From contig JBDSCZ010000359.1 in the NCBI GenBank assembly GCA_039920865.1, forward strand, positions 1-11,120: a stretch of 11,120 nt of DNA, given 5' to 3'. The DNA comes from AVCC01 sp039920865 (GTDB lineage: Bacteria > Pseudomonadota > Gammaproteobacteria > Burkholderiales > Burkholderiaceae_D). Position 1 is the first letter of the stretch. Every line of letters starts with the position of its first letter. This document shows, piece by piece, positions 1 through 6,607 of the stretch. The notes beneath the pieces are model-generated. The model saw only the letters and a program-made list of their open reading frames with translations, was not told where the DNA came from and did not search any database. A program made the position numbers and the translations under genes.

Positions 1-42
1 GCGGCAAAATCTGCCCTTGCTCAGCTAATTTCTCGCTTCGAT

Positions 43-68
43 TCCCTAAGTCCGACAGGCTCCTAGCC
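43..68 (-). repeat. Copy A of a 26-nt imperfect repeat with a small hairpin
   Basis: Read on the minus strand, this segment matches 4923-4948 at 22 of 26 positions, with an uninterrupted shared block AGCCTGTCG. Both copies begin with a 4-bp GC-rich stem, GGCT and AGCC, around a 3-nt loop. This copy is intergenic, upstream of the iron-binding protein gene. It may continue beyond the left edge, because the first 40 bases also contain a small inverted repeat (GGCA 3-6 and TGCC 12-15). I do not recognise the family; chance similarity is possible. Confidence 0.35.
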
Positions 69-98
69 GCCCTATATTGCATTGCAAAATACTCAATT

Positions 99-135
99 GA
101 GAATGATTTCCATTTAACATATATTCAGTTATACT
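99..135 (+). promoter_or_regulatory. Putative Fur-regulated promoter of the iron-binding protein gene
   Basis: The segment 99-117 matches the 19-bp Fur consensus (GATAATGATAATCATTATC) at about 12 of 19 positions, with the half TGAGAATGAT best conserved. It overlaps a plausible promoter: -35 TTTCCA at 107-112, then 17 bp, then -10 TATACT at 130-135. A second Fur-like half site lies at 153-163, just before the ribosome binding site AAGGA (163-167), which sits 6 nt from the ATG. Iron repression is inferred from the site plus the iron-binding product downstream. Confidence 0.5.
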
Positions 136-173
136 TTAAACGTTGCAAACGCATTCTCATTCAAGGACCCAAT

Positions 174-1214
174 ATGCAAAAATCCACCCATAAACTCCTG
201 GCTGTTGCCATTGCGCTGTCAGCTGTTGCTGGCGTTCATGCAGAAGACAAGGAGCTGAACATCTATTCGGCTCGCCATTACCAGACTGATGATGCTTTGT
301 ATGGCGATTTTACCAAGCAAACCGGAATCAAGATCAATCGCATCGAAGCTGACGATAATGCGCTGCTGGAACGCTTGAAGACAGAAGGCAAGAACAGTCC
401 GGCCGATGTCATCCTGATGGTGGACGCTGCTCGCCTTTGGCGCGCGCAAATCGAGGGTTTGTTCCAGCCGGTAAAATCGAAGGTACTGAAAGCTCGCATT
501 CCGCCCCATCTGCAAGGCAATGACGACGGCCAAGGACCACAGTGGTATGGATTTTCAACCCGCGGCCGCATCATCGTCTACAACAAGGCGACCGTCAAGG
601 CGGAAGACGTAGCAACTTACGAGGCGCTGGCTGAACCGAAAAATAAGGGCAAGGTCTGCACCCGCTCTGGCTCGCATCCTTACATGTTGTCCCTGATCGG
701 CTCGCTGGTGGAGCGCAATGGCGAGAAAGCCACGGAAGAATGGGCGCGAGGCATGGTTAGCAATTTCGCCCGCCCTCCACGCGGCGGAGATACCGACCAA
801 ATCAAGGGCGTGGCATCAGGTGAATGTGGAGTGGCATTGGCCAACACCTACTACTATGTACGCATGATGCGATCAACCAAACCGGAAGATCGAGAAGCAA
901 TGAGCAAGGTCGGCTTTATCTGGCCCAACCAGAAAACCTCTGGAGCGCACGTAAACGTAGCCGGCGGTGGCGTTGCAATGAATGCCCCACACCCCAAAGC
1001 TGCGGTGAAATTTTTGGAATATCTGGCCAGCGATTCGGCCCAACGCAATTTCTCCGACGGCAACAATGAATGGCCAGCGGTTCCCTCAGTCGCCACGAAT
1101 AATCCAGCTCTGGAGTCGCTGGGCAAATTCAAGACTGAGAAACTATCCATCGCTATCATCGGCAAGAACCAGATCGCAGCACAAAAAATTCTGGATCGTG
1201 CTGGCTACAAATAA
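174..1214 (+). CDS. Ferric-iron ABC transporter periplasmic binding protein (FbpA/FutA type)
   Basis: This 346-residue protein is a periplasmic solute-binding protein that captures Fe(III) for an ABC importer. The N-terminus is a clear Sec signal peptide (basic MQKSTHK, hydrophobic core, cleavage probably after VHA at residue 23). The mature protein opens with ELNIYSARHYQTD, the FbpA/FutA signature, supplying Tyr31, His35 and Tyr36. Further on are STRGRIIVYN (128-137) and the tyrosine cluster NTYYYVR (224-230); tyrosines at this place are iron ligands in the family. Length is normal. The start has a good ribosome binding site (AAGGA, 6 nt spacing). No permease or ATPase gene follows; a stem-loop does, so it appears to be transcribed alone and must use an importer encoded elsewhere or left of the window. 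Substrate is inferred from family resemblance; a related metal or organic anion cannot be excluded. Confidence 0.9.
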   Translation: MQKSTHKLLAVAIALSAVAGVHAEDKELNIYSARHYQTDDALYGDFTKQTGIKINRIEADDNALLERLKTEGKNSPADVILMVDAARLWRAQIEGLFQPVKSKVLKARIPPHLQGNDDGQGPQWYGFSTRGRIIVYNKATVKAEDVATYEALAEPKNKGKVCTRSGSHPYMLSLIGSLVERNGEKATEEWARGMVSNFARPPRGGDTDQIKGVASGECGVALANTYYYVRMMRSTKPEDREAMSKVGFIWPNQKTSGAHVNVAGGGVAMNAPHPKAAVKFLEYLASDSAQRNFSDGNNEWPAVPSVATNNPALESLGKFKTEKLSIAIIGKNQIAAQKILDRAGYK

Positions 1215-1239
1215 AGCAAGGATATTTCTACAGCTCAAC

Positions 1240-1283
1240 AAACAGGGTAAGTACTGGGAGTATTAGTAATATCTACCCTGTTT
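1240..1283. terminator. Stem-loop, likely bidirectional terminator
   Basis: AAACAGGGTA (1240-1249) is perfectly complementary to TACCCTGTTT (1274-1283), giving a 10-bp stem around a 24-nt loop that can itself fold (TACT 1252-1255 with AGTA 1259-1262). It lies 26 nt after the stop of the iron-binding protein gene and faces the end of the phoR operon from the other side. The stem ends in TTT on the plus strand and TTTGTT on the minus strand, so the U tracts are weak. A bidirectional terminator between convergent transcripts is the simplest reading. Confidence 0.5.
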
Positions 1284-1351
1284 CCGCAATTATTCATTTA
1301 TGAAAATAAAATACATAGACCTGTATATTAGATACATGCGTGGAGTAGTGG

Positions 1352-1931
1352 CTAGCGATGGATCAAGGAACAACCCAAACCTTGCAGCGGCCCCAAACGG
1401 GTGCGCTCTTCCTGCAGTTGCTGGATATTCGGCTTGCCGCTCCACAGTATGTATATTGATCAGGCGTTCCTGACTACGACAATCGCATCAAACTGCCACC
1501 CGGAAATATCCACGCGGCGGAGGAGTTCAGAAAATCCCGCTAGAAATTGCCAAAACGCTGACGATCAAGATGTGTCTGTTCGACTTCATAGGCAACGCAA
1601 GATTTGTTTTCCATTAGGCAGTTTTACAACTCCGCATCCAGCAAACGAAAATCGAGGGATGATCCAGAGGTGATCTTGCGCAGCAAGTCTGCGTGGCTCA
1701 GAATGGCGACGTTTGCCGCTTTTTCGGGATCAATGCCTAAAGCCTTTAATTGCGCCGTTGACGTGCCATAATCAATGATGCTGTCGAACATGGCTTGCGC
1801 CTCAGCATAACTTCCCCATGGTGTTATTACCTCTTCCCGCGAACGCGGCAACAGGTCGGCGCAGTCGGACAACATGATGAGAAAAAATGCTAAACAGCAA
1901 TTTTCAGATTAGAACGCCGCATTCGCTTCAT
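1352..1931 (-). pseudogene. Decayed lipoprotein gene, three internal stops and two frameshifts
   Basis: The gene reads from ATG 1931-1929 to TAG 1354-1352. The start MKRMRRSNLKIAV hits TAG; one extra T in the T run at 1892-1894 restores it into LAFFLIMLSDCADLL, a lipoprotein-like signal with Cys in the last position. The frame runs through ITPWGSYAEAQAMFDSI and LKALGIDPEKAANVAILSH, meets TAA (1626-1624), continues as CVAYEVEQTHLDRQRFGNF, meets TAG (1542-1540, probably once Trp), and needs another added base near 1515-1528 to read RRVDISGWQFDAIVVV. After TGA (1462-1460) it ends LWSGKPNI and RLGPLQGLG. The 580 nt plus two restored bases make 194 codons exactly. From memory, Burkholderiales carry small lipoproteins of unknown function with this order of blocks, including a WSGxPNI to PLGPLQ ending. 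The start overlaps the stop of the preceding small frame by ATGA. The longest intact piece, 1875-1624 (83 residues), may be annotated as a hypothetical protein. Confidence 0.7.
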
Positions 1932-2106
1932 ATGGTGTCCGTTAGACTGGTCTGATAAGCCTGGACAGCGATCGCACCCAGGCAGAAATCGAACCATTGT
2001 TTCTCAACGCCAGGATACTCTGCATTTATTTTTCCTGGAAAATACCCTTATGAAACACGTAATAGGTCGCGATATGGGACAGATCAAATGCCCGCATTAG
2101 AATCAT
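1928..2106 (-). pseudogene. Small frameshifted reading frame directly after phoR, function unknown
   Basis: An ATG at 2106-2104 overlaps the phoR stop as ATGA. It reads MILMRAFDLSHIATYYVFHKG and, in this frame, soon meets TAA (2028-2026). One extra G in the GGG run near 2048-2046 joins it to YFPGKINAEYPGVEKQ and WFDFCLGAIAVQAYQTSL, ending at TGA 1930-1928. That stop overlaps the ATG of the lipoprotein pseudogene, again as ATGA. The 179 nt plus one base make exactly 60 codons. I do not recognise the product: it has no obvious signal peptide and is rich in aromatic residues. The frame stays open upstream into the end of phoR for about 20 codons, so it could also be the C-terminal remnant of a longer gene. 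That this is a real former gene is inferred from the two ATGA junctions and protein-like composition. Confidence 0.45.
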
Positions 2107-3419
2107 AAGGATATTGGCAGTGCTGCCAACTCGCACACAGAGCCGCTGGAAAACTGTACCGTGAAGGTGCTACCGCTGTTCGGCGCCGACTCGATTGATA
2201 GTGTCGCTCCATGTCGCAGAAGAACGTGCTTGACGATAGCCAGGCCCAAGCCGGTGCCCTGGGTTTCTCTCGACCGGCTTTTGTCGACCCGGTAGAAACG
2301 TTCGGTCAGGCGTGCCATATTCTCGGGCAAAATCCCGATACCACTATCCTGCACCGAAAATTGCGGCCCGCTCGCCGCCATTCTCCAGCAGATCCGGATA
2401 ATTCCTCCATCGTTCGTATAGCGCACGGCATTCGAAACCAGATTGCCAAACGCGCTTCTGAGCTCTTCCGTACTACCCTTGATGTTGGGGCCATCAATTT
2501 CGAGCGTCACCGTATGCCTTCCTCCTGATAGGGCATTGGCCTCGTTCAGGATGCTTTCCAGCAACGTTTGCACCCTGACGTTCTCGGAGCGCATCGGATA
2601 GTCGACAGACTCCAGGCGCGACAATGTCAGCATATCTTCCACCAGGTTCTGCATGCGCCGGCCCTGCTCCGCCATCAACTTCAAGTGCGAAATCCGGGTT
2701 TGAGACTCCATCTTGCCCTGGCCGAGTGCAATTTCAAGAAAACCATTAATGACGGTAAGAGGTGTGCGCAATTCATGCGAAGCATTGGCGATGAAGTCCC
2801 GACGCATCATGTCGATGCGGTCGGAGGCGGTTGCATCATGCGTGACTAGAATCTGACGGCGATTTTCAAATGGAATGATTTGCACAATCAGCTTGCGATC
2901 CTTGAACGACAGCGTCAGGGGTTGCTCATAGCGACCCAAAATGATGTAATCCATGAAGTCCGGACTGCGTACCAGATTGGTCACCCGCATACCCTTGTCC
3001 CGCTCCAGGGTCAGGCCGAGATGCTTTTCTGCCGCCGGATTGCACCACTCAAGGAACAGTACATCATCCATGATGACCACCCCGTCCGGCAGTAAGTGCA
3101 TGGCCTGTCGAAAGCGCGCGAGCCACTCGGTCAGCTCGGTCTGGCTTTTTTCATCCATACGCCGGGTCCGGTACAGGCGGGAGAAAACATCGGTCCAGGC
3201 ACCCCAACCGTCCGGCAATTGCGCACTATTGGGTTCATCCAGCCAATTATTCAACTGATAAAGATAGGATAGTTGTACGCCAAGCTGGCTGACAACCGCC
3301 ACCAGCGCAGCAACCAAACCCGGTACCAAGCCAAAAAAGAACCCAAAGACTGCGGCCCCCGACAAGAGGAATGCCAAACGCAAGGCAGCCGGAATCCAGA
3401 ATAACAACGCTGCACTCAT
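2103..3419 (-). CDS. phoR: Phosphate regulon sensor histidine kinase PhoR
   Basis: PhoR (438 residues) is the inner-membrane kinase that phosphorylates PhoB under phosphate limitation and dephosphorylates it when phosphate is plentiful. The N-terminus has two hydrophobic segments (about 3-28 and 30-55) with almost no periplasmic loop, as expected for a PhoR that senses through PstSCAB and PhoU. A PAS-like domain spans about 95-200 (LLPDGVVIMDDVLFLEWCNPAA). The dimerisation domain carries the phospho-acceptor His215 in ANASHELRTPLT. The ATPase domain shows the N box (NLVSNAVRYT, 326-335), G1 box DSGIGI (358-363), F box ERFYRVD and G2 box GTGLGLAI (388-395), so it looks active. It starts 13 nt after the phoB stop without a clear ribosome binding site, suggesting translational coupling. 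Its stop overlaps the next broken frame by ATGA. No exopolyphosphatase gene follows, although ppx often sits here in related bacteria. Confidence 0.96.
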   Translation of the reverse strand: MSAALLFWIPAALRLAFLLSGAAVFGFFFGLVPGLVAALVAVVSQLGVQLSYLYQLNNWLDEPNSAQLPDGWGAWTDVFSRLYRTRRMDEKSQTELTEWLARFRQAMHLLPDGVVIMDDVLFLEWCNPAAEKHLGLTLERDKGMRVTNLVRSPDFMDYIILGRYEQPLTLSFKDRKLIVQIIPFENRRQILVTHDATASDRIDMMRRDFIANASHELRTPLTVINGFLEIALGQGKMESQTRISHLKLMAEQGRRMQNLVEDMLTLSRLESVDYPMRSENVRVQTLLESILNEANALSGGRHTVTLEIDGPNIKGSTEELRSAFGNLVSNAVRYTNDGGIIRICWRMAASGPQFSVQDSGIGILPENMARLTERFYRVDKSRSRETQGTGLGLAIVKHVLLRHGATLSIESAPNSGSTFTVQFSSGSVCELAALPISL

Positions 3420-3436
3420 AATGTCAGGACACTCAT
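3416..3436 (-). other. Possible six-codon relay ORF between phoB and phoR
   Basis: The ATG at 3436-3434 overlaps the phoB stop (ATGA). It reads MSVLTL and stops at TGA 3418-3416, which overlaps the phoR start (ATGA again). A ribosome ending phoB could restart here and be handed to the phoR start, which has no visible Shine-Dalgarno sequence. The layout is seen directly; any function is inference, and so short an ORF can arise by chance. Confidence 0.2.
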
Positions 3437-4122
3437 TTCTCGGTCAGCATATAACCTACGCTACGCACGGTCTTGATTAAATGCTGCGCACCATTCATGA
3501 CCTTGCGCAGCCGCAGCACATGCACATCGACGGTGCGCTCTTCAATAATGGCATGGTCGCCCCACACCTTGTCGAGCAATTGGCTCCTGGAAAAAACCCG
3601 TTCCGGATGTGCCATGAAAAACTTCAGAAGTTTGTATTCGGCATGGCCAATCTCGATTTTCTGGCCACAAATGCTGACGCTGCAACTCAGCGGATCGAGT
3701 ATCACATTATCGATCGCCATCACGCTCTGCGCATGCTCAGGGCTTTTACGCCGCAGCATGGCATTGATGCGTGCGTTCAGTTCGCGCGGGGAAAATGGTT
3801 TAGTAATGTAGTCGTCAGCCCCATGATCGAACCCGGCGATTTTATCTTCTTCCATGGTTTTGGCAGTCAGCATGATGATCGGCAAGCCATTCCACTGGCG
3901 TTCGGCGCGTATTCGCGCCAGCAGCCGCAGGCCGGTCTGGTCGGGCAGCATCCAGTCCAGCAGGATCAGTTGCGGTGTATTTTTCTGCAGAAACTCCCAT
4001 GCATCCGCAACATTGCGCACCACCACTGGACTCCAGCCTGCTGAACGCAAAGTGAAAACTACCAGTTCGGCAATTGCTGGCTCATCTTCTACCACCAGAA
4101 TTGATATTTTGTCGACAGCCAT
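3433..4122 (-). CDS. phoB: Phosphate regulon response regulator PhoB
   Basis: PhoB (229 residues) is the transcription factor that binds Pho boxes once phosphorylated by PhoR. The receiver domain (about 6-122) has the acidic pair Glu12-Asp13, phospho-acceptor Asp56 in LLDWMLPD, Thr86 in IIMLTAKT, and Lys108 in DDYITKPFSP, all intact. The C-terminal winged-helix domain (about 132-227) shows AEYKLLKFFMAHPERVFSR and ERTVDVHVLRLRKVM, typical of the OmpR/PhoB class, and ends VRSVGYML. Length matches the family. It starts 5 nt after the phoU stop with only a weak upstream purine stretch, so it is probably co-translated with phoU. Likely targets within this window are the Pho boxes at 8857-8874 and 8925-8942. 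Confidence 0.97.
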   Translation of the reverse strand: MAVDKISILVVEDEPAIAELVVFTLRSAGWSPVVVRNVADAWEFLQKNTPQLILLDWMLPDQTGLRLLARIRAERQWNGLPIIMLTAKTMEEDKIAGFDHGADDYITKPFSPRELNARINAMLRRKSPEHAQSVMAIDNVILDPLSCSVSICGQKIEIGHAEYKLLKFFMAHPERVFSRSQLLDKVWGDHAIIEERTVDVHVLRLRKVMNGAQHLIKTVRSVGYMLTEK

Positions 4123-4127
4123 AATTC

Positions 4128-4838
4128 TTACCCTACGCTATCCTTATTTGCCGCAGCGTAATCGGTATGCCGGATATCCTTGCCTTCAACGATATAAATG
4201 ACATACTCGGCGATATTCTTGGCGTGATCACCAATCCGCTCTATTGCCTTTGCAACCCAAAGAGTATCAAGCGCAATCGAAATCGTACGTGGATCTTCCA
4301 TCATGAAAGTAATCAGATTGCGCATGATGGAGCGGAACTCATAATCGACGCCATCATCTTGCGCGATGACCAGAATCGCCTGTTTTTTATCCAGTCGCGC
4401 GAGTGCATCCAGCGTGTCATGCAACATGCTGCTGGTGTTGGCGGCAATTACGCGCACAGTCTCGAAGTGATTCAGGATTACTGCATCGCGCTCCCGCTCC
4501 TTGATGCTCTTGGCTGCCCGGGCAATTTTGCTGGCTTCGTCGCCGATCCGCTCCAGATCGGTGATGATATTGCCGGTCGACATGACAATACGTAAGTCGT
4601 TGGCAGTCGGCTGACGCCGCACAATCAAGCGACTGCAGGCATCATCCAGTGCGACCTCGAGCTGATTGACCGCGTCGTCGCCCTTGATAACCTGCTCTGC
4701 CTGGACTATATCGCCGCTGCGAAAGCACGCCATAGCATCGTGGAACTGGCTCTCGACCAAGCCGCCCATTGCCAATACCTTGGACTGGATCATATCCAGC
4801 TCTAGATCATACTGTTTGGAAGAATGCACATTTGGCAT
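4128..4838 (-). CDS. phoU: Phosphate signalling and transport regulator PhoU
   Basis: PhoU is a cytoplasmic, metal-binding, all-helical protein that links the state of the PstSCAB transporter to PhoR and damps both uptake and signalling when phosphate is sufficient. Two repeated three-helix halves are visible, each ending with the family motif: LERIGDEASKIAR in the first and IERIGDHAKNIAEYVIYIVEG in the second; the acidic residues there are the metal-cluster ligands. Length is about 236 residues, against about 240 in E. coli. Two ATGs are adjacent (4841 and 4838). The strong AAGGAG at 4845-4850 is only 3 nt from the first but 6 nt from the second, so I chose 4838. It is separated from pstB by about 100 nt, the longest gap in this part of the operon, and has the strongest ribosome binding site of the cluster. 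Confidence 0.96.
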   Translation of the reverse strand: MPNVHSSKQYDLELDMIQSKVLAMGGLVESQFHDAMACFRSGDIVQAEQVIKGDDAVNQLEVALDDACSRLIVRRQPTANDLRIVMSTGNIITDLERIGDEASKIARAAKSIKERERDAVILNHFETVRVIAANTSSMLHDTLDALARLDKKQAILVIAQDDGVDYEFRSIMRNLITFMMEDPRTISIALDTLWVAKAIERIGDHAKNIAEYVIYIVEGKDIRHTDYAAANKDSVG

Positions 4839-4844
4839 CATGTT

Positions 4845-4850
4845 CTCCTT
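4845..4850 (-). promoter_or_regulatory. Strong phoU ribosome binding site
   Basis: AAGGAG on the minus strand lies 3 nt from the ATG at 4841 and 6 nt from the ATG at 4838. The spacing favours the second methionine as the main start of PhoU. Confidence 0.7.
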
Positions 4851-4922
4851 ATAATTTTGTGATGAAGGTGACCCCAGCAGTCCATCCTACTATCCGAGAA
4901 TCGGCTGTGATCCCGTGAGCGG

Positions 4923-4948
4923 TCCATAACTACGACAGGCTACTAGCC
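4923..4948 (-). repeat. Copy B of the 26-nt imperfect repeat, over the pstB stop codon
   Basis: On the minus strand this matches copy A (43-68) at 22 of 26 positions. The GGCT-AGT-AGCC hairpin includes the last pstB codon (GGC) and its TAG stop at 4945-4943; the rest lies in the pstB-phoU gap. The similarity does not visibly extend past the repeat on the far side. It may be a mobile or processing-type small repeat, or chance similarity helped by the shared stop context. Confidence 0.35.
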
Positions 4949-5737
4949 GAAACGGCCGGTAATGTAGTCCTGAGTTTCCGTCTTCGCCGGATTCATGAAT
5001 ATCTGATCCGTTTCGCCGAACTCAACCAACTCGCCCAAATACATGTATGCAGTATAGTCAGAGATCCGCGCTGCCTGTTGCATGTTGTGGGTAACGATGG
5101 CAATCGTGTAATCCTGTTTCAGCTCATTAATCAGTTCTTCAATCTTGGCGGTGGAAATTGGGTCCAGGGCTGAGGTTGGTTCGTCCAGCAGAAGCACCTC
5201 TGGTTTGACCGCAACGCCACGCGCAATGCACAAACGCTGTTGCTGCCCACCCGACAGGCTAAGTCCGCTTTTATTCAGCTTGTCTTTGACCTCATCCCAG
5301 ATTGCGCCTTTTTTCAGCGCCCATTCGACCCGCTCATCCATTGCGCCCTTCGACAAATTTTCATACAGGCGTACCCCGAAGGCAATGTTGTCATAGACCG
5401 ACATTGGGAACGGTGTCGGCTTCTGAAACACCATGCCGACTTTAGCGCGCAGCATGTTGACATCCTGCCCCTGCGCCAGAATATTGCTGCCGTGATACAT
5501 GATGCTACCCTCAGCCCGCTGCCCTGGGTACAGGTCATACATGCGGTTCAGCGTACGCAACAAAGTCGATTTTCCGCAACCGGATGGACCGATAAAGGCG
5601 GTCACTTTCTTTTCGTGAATATTCAGATTGATGTTCTTCAAGCCTTGAAAAGCACCGTAGAAAAAGTTCAAATCAGAAATTTCGATAGTCGTTTTTGGAT
5701 TCATGCTCACAGACGTTTGATTTTTCATATCTATCAT
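4943..5737 (-). CDS. pstB: Phosphate ABC transporter ATP-binding protein PstB
   Basis: PstB is the cytoplasmic ATPase that powers phosphate import through PstC and PstA. Counting from the longest frame (TTG at 5746, 267 residues): Walker A GPSGCGKST 53-61, Q-loop Gln108 in VFQKPTPFPMS, signature LSGGQQQRLCIARG from 164, Walker B VLLLDEP with catalytic Glu189, D-loop SALD, and H-loop His220 in VTHNMQQAARISD; all residues needed for hydrolysis are present. It ends EDYITGR-like (DYITGRFG), as PstB proteins do. The start is uncertain: a TTG directly abuts the pstA stop, and ATGs follow at 5737, 5728 and 5704. None has a strong ribosome binding site, which suggests coupling to pstA. I use 5737; homologues would also allow 5704. 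Confidence 0.96.
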   Translation of the reverse strand: MIDMKNQTSVSMNPKTTIEISDLNFFYGAFQGLKNINLNIHEKKVTAFIGPSGCGKSTLLRTLNRMYDLYPGQRAEGSIMYHGSNILAQGQDVNMLRAKVGMVFQKPTPFPMSVYDNIAFGVRLYENLSKGAMDERVEWALKKGAIWDEVKDKLNKSGLSLSGGQQQRLCIARGVAVKPEVLLLDEPTSALDPISTAKIEELINELKQDYTIAIVTHNMQQAARISDYTAYMYLGELVEFGETDQIFMNPAKTETQDYITGRFG

Positions 5738-5746
5738 GATGGACAA

Positions 5747-6607
5747 TTAATGCTGTACTTTCTGATTAAACAAGGTACGCGACAGGATATTCAGACCCAG
5801 AACGCTAAACGTCACCAATAATGCGCCGCCCCAGGCTAACGAACGCCAGTTATCGTATGGACTCATCGCAAACTGATAAATCACGACCGGCAAATTGGCC
5901 ATCGGAGCGTTCATATTCGCGCTGTAGAATTGGTTGTTCAATGCAGTAAACAGCAACGGCGCGGTTTCGCCAGAGATTCTGGCAACTGCCAGCAATACGC
6001 CGGTCACGACACCGGCTTTAACTGCGCGCAGGCGCACGAAAGTCGCCACCTTCCAGCGTGGAGCGCCAAGAGCAAATGCTGCTTCGCGCAAACTGGTTGG
6101 AACCAAATTGAGCATGTTGTCGGTAGTACGCACCACCACCGGAATCGCAATCAGGGAAATCGCAAAACTGCCGGCCCAACCGGAGAAATGCTGCACGTTG
6201 GCAACATAAATTGCATACACGAACAGGCCGATCACAATTGAAGGCGCAGACAGCATAATGTCAGTAACGAAGCGCGTGACTTGGGCGAACCAGCTAACTT
6301 CACCATATTCTGCCAGGTAAATTCCGGCCAGAATGCCGACCGGAGTGCTGATGAAGACAGCGGCACCCACCATTAACAGGCTGCCGACAATTGCATTCAT
6401 CAAACCGCCGCCATCACTGCCAGGCGCGGGAGTTGACTGGGTGAACATGGCGAGATCAATTCCGCCAACACCTTTAACGACTAGGGTCAGCAAGATCCAC
6501 ATCAGGAAAAACAGGCCGATCGACATCGCAAAAAACGACAGTGCTATGCCGACCCGATGGATCCACAAGCGTCTGCGGTAGACCGGATTCATTTCGAGTT
6601 TTTTCAT
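5747..6607 (-). CDS. pstA: Phosphate ABC transporter permease PstA
   Basis: PstA (286 residues) is one of the two inner-membrane subunits forming the phosphate channel. About six hydrophobic segments are visible, the first at roughly 20-46. The family motif coupling to the ATPase is at LREAAFALGAPRWKVATFV, followed by AGVVTGVLLAVARISGETAP and LLFTALNNQFYS, typical of PstA. Its ATG overlaps the pstC stop by 4 nt (ATGA, 6604-6607), and AAGAGGG inside the end of pstC (6614-6620) lies 6 nt upstream, so translation is coupled but also has its own ribosome binding site. The final TAA directly abuts the pstB reading frame. Confidence 0.96.
   Translation of the reverse strand: MKKLEMNPVYRRRLWIHRVGIALSFFAMSIGLFFLMWILLTLVVKGVGGIDLAMFTQSTPAPGSDGGGLMNAIVGSLLMVGAAVFISTPVGILAGIYLAEYGEVSWFAQVTRFVTDIMLSAPSIVIGLFVYAIYVANVQHFSGWAGSFAISLIAIPVVVRTTDNMLNLVPTSLREAAFALGAPRWKVATFVRLRAVKAGVVTGVLLAVARISGETAPLLFTALNNQFYSANMNAPMANLPVVIYQFAMSPYDNWRSLAWGGALLVTFSVLGLNILSRTLFNQKVQH

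Noticed and set aside
1358..1540. Plus-strand reading MDQGTTQTLQRPQ followed after a stop by GVPDYDNRIKLPPGNIHAAE
   Set aside because: It looked protein-like but is the complement of the lipoprotein remnant, where the minus reading gives the recognisable blocks and an exact codon count.
1401..1673. Plus-strand frame of 90 codons in the gap after the iron gene
   Set aside because: It is antisense to the reconstructed lipoprotein pseudogene, has no ribosome binding site, and its product shows no family features.
2021..2045. Short palindromic TTTTCC and GGAAAA stretch after phoR as a terminator
   Set aside because: The stem is short and AT-rich without a following U tract, and it lies inside the reconstructed small frame.
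1955..2090. Possible insertion-sequence traces on the plus strand (AEIEPLF-like and MKHVIGRD-like pieces)
   Set aside because: Pieces are short, without terminal repeats or further transposase motifs, and lie antisense to the ATGA-linked small frame.
3481..4044. Plus-strand frame of 187 codons
   Set aside because: Antisense shadow of phoB, which carries all receiver and winged-helix residues.
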